From contig NZ_CP089312.1 of NCBI RefSeq assembly GCF_021545335.1, positions 2,418,001-2,482,000 of the forward strand: a stretch of DNA of 64,000 nt. The letters are read 5' to 3'. The stretch's first letter is position 1, and the number at the start of each line of letters is the position of its first letter. Both the position numbers and the translations under genes were made by a program. Source of the DNA: Streptomyces sp. GQFP (GTDB taxonomy: Bacteria; Actinomycetota; Actinomycetes; Streptomycetales; Streptomycetaceae). Positions 9,104-16,657 of this stretch are shown in pieces. The notes under the pieces were generated by a model. The model did no database searches. It worked only from the letters and a program-made list of their open reading frames with translations, and was not told the DNA's origin.

Positions 9104-11995
9104 GTGACCGCACAAACGCCGTCTTCGCCACCATTCCGCGATCCGCAGCTGCCGACCGCGAAGCGCATCGACGATCTGCTGTCGCGCCTGACCCTCGACG
9201 AACGGGTGGCTTTTCTGCACCAGTTCGCGCCCGCAGTGGAGCGCCTCGGCATCGCCGCCTTCCGCACCGGCCAGGAGGCGCTGCACGGGGTGGCCTGGAT
9301 GGGCCCGGCGACGGTGTTCCCGCAGGCGGTCGGTCTCGGCGCGACCTGGAACGAGGAACTCGTGCAACGCGTCGGCGAGGCGGTGTCCAAGGAGGTCCGG
9401 GCGATGCGCGCCCGCGACGACCGCGTCGGCCTCAACGTCTGGGCGCCGACGGTCAATCTGCTGCGCAACCCCTTGTGGGGCCGCAACGAGGAGGGCTACT
9501 CGGAAGACCCGAAGCTGACCTCGGCGATCGCCACGGCGTACACGCGCGGCCTGCGCGGCGACCATCCCGCGTACTGGCGTACGGCCCCGGTCCTCAAGCA
9601 CTGGCTGGCCCACAACAACGAGACGAACCGCGACACTTCCTCCTCCTCGGTCCGCCCGCGCGTCCTGCACGAGTACGACCTGCGCGCCTTCCGCGAGACG
9701 GTCGAGGCGGGTGCGGTGGCCGGGGTGATGCCCGCGTACAACCTGGTCAACGGCCGCCCCAACCACGTCTCGCCGCTGCTCGGCGACCACCTGCGCACCT
9801 GGACGGACGAGGACCTGCTGGTCTGCTCGGACGCGGCGGCCCCCTCCAACCTGGTCGACTCGGAGCACTACTTCGACACCCACGAGGAGGCGACGGCCGC
9901 CGCGCTGATCGCCGGCGTGGACAGCTTCACCGACCACGGCACGGACAGTTCGAAGATCGTCGCCCGCGTCCAAGGAGCCCTGTCCCAGGGTCTGTTGACG
10001 GAGGCGGACATCGACAGGGCGGTCCGCCGTCAGCTCTCGGTCCGCTTCCGCCTGGGCGAGTTCGACCCGCAGTACGACCCGTACGCCGACACCAAGGACT
10101 TCGACACGCCGGCCCACCGCGCCCTCGCGCAGGAGGCGGCGGAGCAGGCGATCGTCCTGCTCAAGAACGACGACGCCATGCTCCCCCTGCCCGCCGACAC
10201 CCGAGTGGCGGTCGTGGGTCTCCTCGCCGACGAGTGCAAGGCCGACTGGTACAGCGGCACCCTCATCCACCGCTCGACCCCGCTGGAGGCCCTGTACGAC
10301 CGCTTCGGCGCCGAGCGCGTCGAGTTCGCCGAGGGCGTGGACCGCGTACGGCTGCGCACGTCGGCGGGTACGTTCCTGCACGTCCTGCCCGCCGAGGACG
10401 CGCCGGACGTCGCCCGGGGCGCCGAGGGCGCACTGGACCCGGCCCTCCTCGCGGGCCGCACGGACCTGCCCCCGCTCACCACCGAGGCCGAGGGCACCGA
10501 GTTCGCGCTGACCGACTGGGGCGAGGGCATCCTGACGCTGCGGGCCCCCGACGGCCGCTACCTCTCGGTCGCGGAGGACGGCTACGTACGGGCGTCGGCG
10601 GACCAGCCCGGCGGCTGGGTGGTCCAGGAGACGTTCCGCCTGGAGCCGCAGAACTCCCCCGATTCGACCAATTCTGCTGAAAACCGCCACCACCTCCTCC
10701 GGCACGTCGGTACTGGTCGCCACGTCTCTGTCGCCGCCGACGGCGTGAAGGTTGCCGACGAGAAGGAGACGCCTCCGGAGATCTTCGAGCTGATCGTCAC
10801 CGAACGCGGTGAGGAGTCGGTGAAAAGAGTGGCCGCGCGGGCGGACGTGGTCGTGGTGGTCGCGGGCAACGACCCGCACATCAACGGCCGCGAGACGGAG
10901 GACCGCACGACGCTCCACCTCCCCGCCCACCAGGAGCGATTGCTGCGAGCGGCCCGCGCGGCGAACCCCCGAACGATCCTGACGCTGACCTCGGCATACC
11001 CGTACGCGGTGGACGTCACGGACCTCCCGGCGGCCCTGTGGACGGCGCACGGCGGCCAGGCGGCGGGCACGGCGCTGGCCCGCGTCCTGGCGGGCGACGT
11101 CTCACCGGCGGGCCGCCTCCCGCAGACCTGGTACGCGGCCGACGCCGACCTCCCCGACCTGCTGGACTACGACGTGATCGGCTCCCGGCAGACGTACCTC
11201 TACTTCGAGGGCACCCCCCTGTTCCCCTTCGGCCACGGCCTGTCGTACGCGACGTTCGCGTACGGCGACCTGACGGCGGAGGTGACGGACGAGGAGACGC
11301 TGCGGGTGTCGTTCACGGTCGCCAACACCGGGTACGTCACGGCGGACGAGGTGGCGCAGCTGTACACGAGGGCGCCGGAGTCACCGGTCACCCGCCCACG
11401 CCGGGAACTGGTGGCCCACCGCCGAATCACCTTGCCCCCGGGGCAATCGGCGACCATGTCCTTCGAACTCCCGCTGAGTTGCCTGGAGTTCTGGGACGTG
11501 GGGAGCAACGGCTGGCGCCTCGCCCCGGGTTCGTACGAACTCCTGGCGGGCGCGTCGAGCGAGGACATCCGCGCTCGTACGACGGTCCAGGTGACCGGCA
11601 CACCGTCGGTACCGCGCCCGGTGCGCCAACTCGGCCTGTCGGCGGCCGACTTCGACGAGCAGAGGGGCATCGAGATCGTCGACCGTACGAAGGTGTCGGG
11701 GGACGCGGTGACGCCGGGGGGCGACGGAGAAGCCGAACTGCTCTACCGGGACTGCGACTTCGGGGCGGGGGTCACGGAGGTCGCGGTGACGACGGCGGGC
11801 GAGGGATCAGTGGAGGTGGAGGTCGTACTGGACGACCGCGCGGTGACGGCCGTACTGACACCGACGCCGACCGGGGGCCCGTACGACTACACGACGGGAC
11901 GGGCCTCACTCGCACTCGCACTCGGCGGTGTGCACGACGTACGTATCAGGCTGCGTGGCCCGCTGCGGCTCGCGCATGTCGGCTTCCCTGGGTAG
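9104..11995 (+). CDS. GH3 beta-glucosidase/beta-xylosidase with an inserted beta-trefoil-like domain
   Basis: The 963-aa protein is taken from GTG 9104, preceded by AAGGGA. The upstream in-frame ATGs at 9047 and 9068 are rejected because the operator lies there. The N-terminal GH3 barrel has KHWLAHNN and the nucleophile D243 in LLVCSDAAA. The alpha/beta sandwich domain is interrupted at about residues 420-570 by a module with fascin/ricin-like repeats (LTLRAPDGRYLSVAEDGYV and RHVSVAADGVKVAD). It then resumes at VVVVAGNDPHINGRETEDR and ends in a fibronectin-III-like domain. No signal peptide is seen, so it probably acts on imported oligosaccharides. It diverges from the importer operon and shares its operators. 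Xylosidase versus glucosidase specificity cannot be told from sequence. Confidence 0.9.
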   Translation: MTAQTPSSPPFRDPQLPTAKRIDDLLSRLTLDERVAFLHQFAPAVERLGIAAFRTGQEALHGVAWMGPATVFPQAVGLGATWNEELVQRVGEAVSKEVRAMRARDDRVGLNVWAPTVNLLRNPLWGRNEEGYSEDPKLTSAIATAYTRGLRGDHPAYWRTAPVLKHWLAHNNETNRDTSSSSVRPRVLHEYDLRAFRETVEAGAVAGVMPAYNLVNGRPNHVSPLLGDHLRTWTDEDLLVCSDAAAPSNLVDSEHYFDTHEEATAAALIAGVDSFTDHGTDSSKIVARVQGALSQGLLTEADIDRAVRRQLSVRFRLGEFDPQYDPYADTKDFDTPAHRALAQEAAEQAIVLLKNDDAMLPLPADTRVAVVGLLADECKADWYSGTLIHRSTPLEALYDRFGAERVEFAEGVDRVRLRTSAGTFLHVLPAEDAPDVARGAEGALDPALLAGRTDLPPLTTEAEGTEFALTDWGEGILTLRAPDGRYLSVAEDGYVRASADQPGGWVVQETFRLEPQNSPDSTNSAENRHHLLRHVGTGRHVSVAADGVKVADEKETPPEIFELIVTERGEESVKRVAARADVVVVVAGNDPHINGRETEDRTTLHLPAHQERLLRAARAANPRTILTLTSAYPYAVDVTDLPAALWTAHGGQAAGTALARVLAGDVSPAGRLPQTWYAADADLPDLLDYDVIGSRQTYLYFEGTPLFPFGHGLSYATFAYGDLTAEVTDEETLRVSFTVANTGYVTADEVAQLYTRAPESPVTRPRRELVAHRRITLPPGQSATMSFELPLSCLEFWDVGSNGWRLAPGSYELLAGASSEDIRARTTVQVTGTPSVPRPVRQLGLSAADFDEQRGIEIVDRTKVSGDAVTPGGDGEAELLYRDCDFGAGVTEVAVTTAGEGSVEVEVVLDDRAVTAVLTPTPTGGPYDYTTGRASLALALGGVHDVRIRLRGPLRLAHVGFPG

Positions 11996-12097
11996 GGCCT
12001 GTCCCGGGGGGGGCGGCTGATGTCACCGCCACCTCGCGTCTCCGACAGGATCCGCCGGACAGGCCCTCGGGTCCGGAGCGGTCGGTGCATGAAAGGG

Positions 12098-12127
12098 GTC
12101 CGGCACCGGAAGGCATCGGTGCCGGAC
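12098..12127 (+). terminator. Terminator hairpin after the GH3 gene
   Basis: The 11-bp perfect stem 12098-12108/12117-12127 (GTCCGGCACCG and its complement) has an 8-base loop and is followed by TCCTTCG. It lies 102 bases after the GH3 stop codon. Confidence 0.75.
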
Positions 12128-12147
12128 TCCTTCGCGACGAGTGTATG

Positions 12148-12182
12148 TGAAAACGGTTCCCATTAGCTAGGGTTAGCTAGGG
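12148..12182 (+). promoter_or_regulatory. Orphan regulatory-looking site with a 10-bp tandem repeat
   Basis: TGAAAACGGTTCCCATT at 12148-12164 resembles actinobacterial Zur-type boxes. It runs into two exact tandem copies of TTAGCTAGGG (12163-12172, 12173-12182). No metal-related gene follows. It may be the remaining promoter of a gene lost when the accessory block at 12.3-16.4 kb arrived. Confidence 0.3.
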
Positions 12183-12358
12183 GTGTCCGAGAAGCACGGA
12201 CCAACAGAGCGCGGCTCGACAGGATGCGTACGGCCTTCAAGTCGAGCAACCGGGAGGCGAGACCGTGACACTCCATTGGGCACGAGAGCGAGAGGCCGCC
12301 TGGGACGTCAGACGGACGTGGGACGCGAGTCGCGTACTCCGCGCTTGCTTATCAACGG
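12183..12358. other. Non-coding stretch with possible gene remnants
   Basis: It holds a 14-codon frame (ATG 12224 to TGA 12268). Overlapping it, a GTG at 12265 follows GGGAGGCGAGACC and reads MTLHWARERE before running antisense into the TPR gene. Neither has a recognisable domain. They look like debris or chance frames. Confidence 0.3.
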
Positions 12359-13070
12359 TCAGCTCGACTTGCCCTCCAGCAGCTTCGCCAGTCGCTCGGC
12401 GGCCGAGGCCGCCCCGGCGTCCCGAGCCTGCCGAAGTGCACGCTCTGCTCCGGCAAGGTCCCCACGTCGCTGACGGAACTCTGCCAAGGTCAACAGCACA
12501 TTGGCCTCTCCGCGAAAGATCGCTGCGGTCAACAGGTCTTCCGCCGCGTCCAGTTCGCCCCGGTCAGCACGCGCTCGCGCGAGCTCTCGGAGGAGATCCG
12601 TGGAATCGCCGGCCAGTTCCTCAGCTTCTCGTGCCCGCCCGCTGGTCTCCAGGATCCGTACCAGATGATTCACCGCATACTGATGCCCTTCGCGGAGAGC
12701 ACGCCGATAAAGTCGTTCTGCCAGCTTGAGCTTGCCTTCCGTCTCTCTCAGAGCCGCCAACTCGAACAACACGTAGCCGAGACCGAGGTTGTAAGCCCTC
12801 CAGAACAAGGCAGCGGCCGAGCAGTGGTCGCCCTTGCTGCGGCGAATCATTCCCAGCCCCCGCAGTGCATTCGTCTCCCCCAGAGAGACGGCGACCTCAC
12901 AGAAATGATCAGCTTGAGCGGAGTCGCCCTCCTCCTCGTAGATCCAGGCCAGTTCCCGCGGCGCATTCGCGTCACCTGCTTCCGCCGCATACAGGAGCAC
13001 GTTGATCGCCCGCTGAGTGTCCTCATACCTATAGGCCCAGGCAAGCCCGGTGAAAGCCTCGGGGTTGCCG
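12359..13070 (-). pseudogene. 3' part of the disrupted nuclease-NTPase-TPR gene (TPR/Sel1 repeats)
   Basis: This is the continuation of the gene at 14362-16436, cut off by the IS3 element. Read from the IS junction, the frame gives GNPEAFTGLAWAYRYED and then TPR/Sel1-like helical repeats rich in A-x-x-Y and G-x-x-x-A patterns, ending LAKLLEGKSS. An in-frame GTG at 13000 could start a 213-aa fragment, but no ribosome binding site stands out, so it is probably silent. Joining this piece to the 5' part after removing the element and one CCG target copy gives an uninterrupted frame. Confidence 0.85.
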
Positions 13071-13097
13071 TGAGGGGCCTCGCGGTTTCCGGACAGG
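13071..13097 (+). repeat. IS3 terminal inverted repeat, left
   Basis: It starts TGAGGGGCCTCGCGG and ends TTTCCGGACAGG. It differs from the right end at positions 10, 13 and 14 of 27. Confidence 0.9.
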
Positions 13098-13113
13098 CTT
13101 CTGACCGTCTATT

Positions 13114-13977
13114 TCACGCGGCGATTCGCAACTTCTCGTACTCAGCGTGGACTTCGCACGGAGGGCGGTAGCCCACCGCCGAGTGGAGGCGTTTGCGATT
13201 GTACCAGAATTCGATGTAGCGAGTGATGTCCTGCCGGGCGGCCTCGCGGGTCAGGTAAGTCACCCTTGATACGCGCTCGTTCTTCAGGGTGCCGAAGAAT
13301 GATTCGGCCATGGCGTTGTCGAAACAGATCCCGGTGCGACCGGAAGATCTGCGGAGCCCGAACCGGTCGAGCGTCTTCCCGAACTCGGCTGACATGTAGT
13401 TACTTCCGCGGTCGGAGTGAAATATCGCGCCGGCCGAGAGGTTCCTGTTCCGTGCCGCGTTGCGGATCGCCCTGGATATCAACGGAGTCTGGTAGTGGTC
13501 GTCCATCGCGTAGCCGATCACTTCTTTCGTGCAACAGTCGATGACCGTCGCGAGGTACAGCCAGCCTTCTCCGGTCGCGATGTAAGTAATGTCGCCGACG
13601 AGCTTTTCACCGGGCGCATCCGCGGTGAAGTCGCGGCCGACGAGGTCTGACCCCCGGCCGGCCGCAGCCTGCGTGAGGCTGAACCTCTTCGGGCGTGGCT
13701 GGCAGGGCACCAGGCCCAGTTCACGCATGATGCGGCGGACCAGCTCCACGCCTGCGGCAACGCCCCAGCGGTCCAGCTGGGCCTGGATGCGCCGGTGCCC
13801 GTAGGTGCTGTCGGACATGTCGAAGACCTTCTCGATGAGCAATTGCAGTTCTTCGCGCCGCTGGGCTGTCGCGGATTCCGGGCGGGAGCGCCAGTCGTAG
13901 TAGCCGGATCGGGATACACCGAGCCGACCGCACATGAACTCGACGCTGTATGCGTACTCCTCGGTGTCGAGCCGCAT
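13114..13977 (-). CDS. IS3-family transposase OrfB (DDE catalytic part)
   Basis: 287 aa from ATG 13977. It has an HTH_21-like N-terminus (GVSRSGYYDWRSRP) and an rve integrase core with the DDE residues in GDITYI, HSDRGSNY and AMAESFFGTLKNE. The protein ends in the usual YNRKRLHSAVGYRPP region. It is normally made as an OrfAB fusion: a -1 slip in orfA leads through REGSPVASKYEFIDEMR straight into this frame, so the ATG may not be used. No frameshift or stop is seen, so the enzyme should be functional. Confidence 0.93.
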   Translation of the reverse strand: MRLDTEEYAYSVEFMCGRLGVSRSGYYDWRSRPESATAQRREELQLLIEKVFDMSDSTYGHRRIQAQLDRWGVAAGVELVRRIMRELGLVPCQPRPKRFSLTQAAAGRGSDLVGRDFTADAPGEKLVGDITYIATGEGWLYLATVIDCCTKEVIGYAMDDHYQTPLISRAIRNAARNRNLSAGAIFHSDRGSNYMSAEFGKTLDRFGLRRSSGRTGICFDNAMAESFFGTLKNERVSRVTYLTREAARQDITRYIEFWYNRKRLHSAVGYRPPCEVHAEYEKLRIAA

Positions 13978-14003
13978 CTCATCGATGAACTCGTACTTGC
14001 TTG

Positions 14004-14294
14004 CTACCGGGGATCCTTCGCGAAGTACGCTGCGGCTTTTTTCAGGAAAGAATTTTCCATCTCCAGCTCACGGTTACGTCGTTCGAGTTCCCTCAGGCGC
14101 GCCCGCTCGTTAACCGTCAGTTCCGCATCAGGGGCCGGTTCCTGCTGCTTCTGGTACTTCTTCACCCAGGCGCGTAGAGTCTCCGAGTTCAACTCGAGCT
14201 CCCGGGCGACTTCGGAGATCGTCTTGCTTGACCTCAACGCGATCTGGACGGCTTCCTCGCGGAACTCCGGCGAGTACTTACTGGGTGGCGCCAC
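14004..14294 (-). CDS. IS3-family transposase OrfA (HTH_Tnp_1 DNA-binding part)
   Basis: 96 aa from ATG 14294. The N-terminal helix-turn-helix (KYSPEFREEAVQIAL through SETLRAWVKKY) binds the element ends. A leucine-zipper-like helix (LRELERRNRELEMENSFLKK) follows, as is typical of IS3 OrfA. A run of six A and a G near its 3' end (14042-14036, minus strand) is the expected -1 frameshift site that fuses it to OrfB. Confidence 0.93.
   Translation of the reverse strand: MAPPSKYSPEFREEAVQIALRSSKTISEVARELELNSETLRAWVKKYQKQQEPAPDAELTVNERARLRELERRNRELEMENSFLKKAAAYFAKDPR
14036..14042 (-). promoter_or_regulatory. Programmed -1 frameshift site A6G of the IS3 element
   Basis: On the minus strand orfA reads CTG AAA AAA GCC. 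Slipping back one base there leads into an open frame that joins orfB without a stop. Confidence 0.75.
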
Positions 14295-14334
14295 TTCTTC
14301 CTCGTTTCCTCGTTCAGGACAACCCTATTGGGTG

Positions 14335-14361
14335 CCTGTCCGGAAACTTCGGGGCCCCTCA
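14335..14361 (-). repeat. IS3 terminal inverted repeat, right
   Basis: On the minus strand it starts TGAGGGGCCCCGAAG and ends TTTCCGGACAGG. The adjacent CCG at 14362-14364 is the target duplication. Confidence 0.9.
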
Positions 14362-16436
14362 CCGGCTTCGAACGACCACGTAGTGAGGAGCAGAGCGAGT
14401 TCGTGCCGGCCTTCTTTGGCGAGCCAACGGGCCTGGTACTCGACAGCCCGGGCACCGAAGAAACCGGATTCCAGAACCCTCTCGTAGAGTCTGGCCGCTG
14501 CCTTGGAGTGTCCGCGCCAGGTCAAGACGGAGGCAAGCCCCACGGCGGCGTCGAACCTGCCGCTGGACTCCATGGCCTGGCGATACCACGCTTCCGCGTC
14601 GTCGAGTCGCCCCGCACGCTCGTGATGCCAGGCAACGACAACTTGAGCCTGGGCATCACCGACTTCGGCGGCCAGCTCGTAGTAGAGCATGGCATCCTCG
14701 CGCTTACCGTGTTTTGTGATCCACTCGGCGAACCCGAAGAGGGCGCCGCCCTCTCCTTCAGCTGCCGCTGCCATGGCCAAGGACTCGGCGTCTGTCATCC
14801 GGCCGCGGGCCAGCGCTGCGCGAGAGAAGGCTGCCTTGTCCTTCGCGTCGACCGAACACCGTACGGCCGCAGACCAGAAGTCCGCGGTCGGGCACACGGT
14901 CCCCCGGTGTCGCCGCCCATGGAGTTCGATGAAGTCCGACAGCCGGAAGTGGCTCGGCTCCTGCCCATCCGTCATGGCAAAGCCCCGCACAGGCGCCAGT
15001 GGACCACGAACGCCACGGCACGGGGTCGACAAGTACTCCACCGCCTGCTTGAACCATTGGGGAGGGGCCAGATCACACTGCAACGGTGTAAGGTACGCCT
15101 GCGCTACGGACTTGAGAAAGGCAGCAGACAAGTCGAGCCCGTGCCCGAGTCTCCGGGCGTCCATGGCAACCTCCAGCACTGCACGGGCTGTCGGAGAGCC
15201 CATCTCGTAGCACTCGAGTTGGGCAGGACCGCCAGCCAAATACTGGATGACATGCCCGCTCTCAGCGAGGCGTGCGGCCAGCAGCACCCTGTCGTCTGTC
15301 TGCCCTGACTCCTCCGTGAGGGCAGAGAGTTCGTTTTCGCTGAACGTCTCTGGTACTCGGATCCACGCTCCGGCCAACAGGGTTTTCCTTTGCGTGCTTT
15401 CGTTCTGCGGCGCCCTGGTCATCGTGGACACGTGTTCGTACCAGGCCGTGCCGAGAACGAGTACGGGTGCTCGGTCAACGTTGCGAAGCAACTCGGCAAG
15501 TCGACCGGCGACCTGCTCATCACGAACGGTGTTGCCAGAGAGGAGGTATCGGTTGATCTCGTTGAGCCACAGAACTGTGCGGGGCGCTACGGAATCGAGC
15601 GAACCGAGCAGGTCGTCCTGACCGACTGGATGCCACAGCCGCCACTCCTCTGGCAAGCGTTGGATCGCCTCGTACGCCGCGCGGGACTTTCCCGTGGAGG
15701 AGTCGCCCAGGAGGATCTTGATCACACTTTGCCCAGTGCGTGCCTGGTCTACGGCGACCTCAATTGCGTCGTCAAACGGTCGGCGGAAGTACCTGGGAAG
15801 CGGGCTGCCCTGTGTGTCGTCGCCGGCAGCGATCGCCTCGTGGATCTCCAGTCCAAACGGGTCCGCAGCAGCAATAGGGATGCCTAACTCAGCGGTGCCT
15901 GCTGTGGAGAGGAACGCTGCCAGGGCGTCGTTGTCACAGAACCGCCGAGCCACCTCGTCTCCGAAGTAGCGGGCAACGATGCGTGGTTGATCCCGCAGTA
16001 GCTGCCCCAGGTGCTCGGCGTCCCACACCTCGCCCAGGATCAGGCTTGGGTACCGATCCTGGTAACCGTGAGCCACCTCACGTACCTGCGTCCGTGTTCC
16101 CTTGCACGAGGTGACAATGACCAGGCGCGCGGCATCGTGAGGACGAGGCGCGCGGACGAACAGGTCCAAAGCCTTCTTCGCGTTGGCAGCGGTGAACTCG
16201 GCCACCTGCTTGACTTGGAAGGCGGACCAACTGCCGTCCGATGCGCGCCCGACGATGTCGACGCCACCCTGTGCCTGTCCCGGCGTTCCATAGCGGTAAC
16301 ACGGCGACAGATGCTCCACGGCCTGGACGAGTTCCCACACCAGCTTCTCGAATTCGCCCCAGGAGGACATGTCATGGAAAGGGAGCGAGCCGATCTTCCC
16401 ATCGATGACCACAGGCCACCGCGCAGATTCCGCCAC
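14362..16436 (-). pseudogene. 5' part of a nuclease-NTPase-TPR gene split by IS3 (possible anti-phage protein)
   Basis: I take GTG 16436 as the start because GGAGG sits four bases before it; an in-frame ATG at 16517 has no such site. Residues 25-110 look like an Mrr-type PD-(D/E)xK nuclease: E30, D60 in QGGVDIVG, and Q74-x-K76 in AFQVKQ. Residues 230-300 carry a Walker A (GDSSTGKS, 244-251) and a Walker B-like VLWLNEIN (288-295). About 300 residues of NTPase and linker follow, then TPR/Sel1 repeats from about residue 570. The frame runs into the IS and stops at 14325. With the IS removed the protein would be 927 aa. Nuclease plus NTPase plus TPR is the layout of Avs/STAND defence proteins. 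That role is inferred. Confidence 0.85.
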
Positions 16437-16657
16437 GCTGCCTCCACTCGATAAATGGACTGCCGTGCAGAGCCTAGACAGACCCACTGACATCGATGAA
16501 AGCGTGCGTCTCCCCATGGGGTCGGCTCACCATGACGGAGAGCGTCCGCCGGGTAAGGTCGCGAAGATCGGCCGGAGGCCAACGCCCCGCAAACAGGAAC
16601 GGCCCTAGCCCCCGCAAAGTAGGCTACGACCGTTCGTTTCTGCCTGTGCGTGGCAGG

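Larger units (their letters stand above)
13071..14361 (-). mobile_element. IS3-family insertion sequence, 1,291 bp, apparently complete
   Basis: The element has 27-bp terminal inverted repeats (13071-13097 and 14335-14361, 24 of 27 matching) that begin TG and end CA as in the IS3 family. It is flanked by a 3-bp CCG duplication (13068-13070 and 14362-14364). Inside are orfA (14004-14294) and orfB (13114-13977) on the minus strand, with a slippery A6G run for -1 frameshifting. All parts needed for transposition look present. It interrupts a large nuclease-NTPase-TPR gene in the same orientation as that gene. Confidence 0.93.

Noticed and set aside
8681..11050. 789-aa open frame on the minus strand
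   Set aside because: Antisense to GH3 and the intergenic operators; shadow frame.
13085..14347. Shorter IS ends with a perfect 13-bp inverted repeat
   Set aside because: These ends give no target duplication and break the host frame. Extending to 13071-14361 gives TG...CA ends, a CCG duplication and a restored frame.
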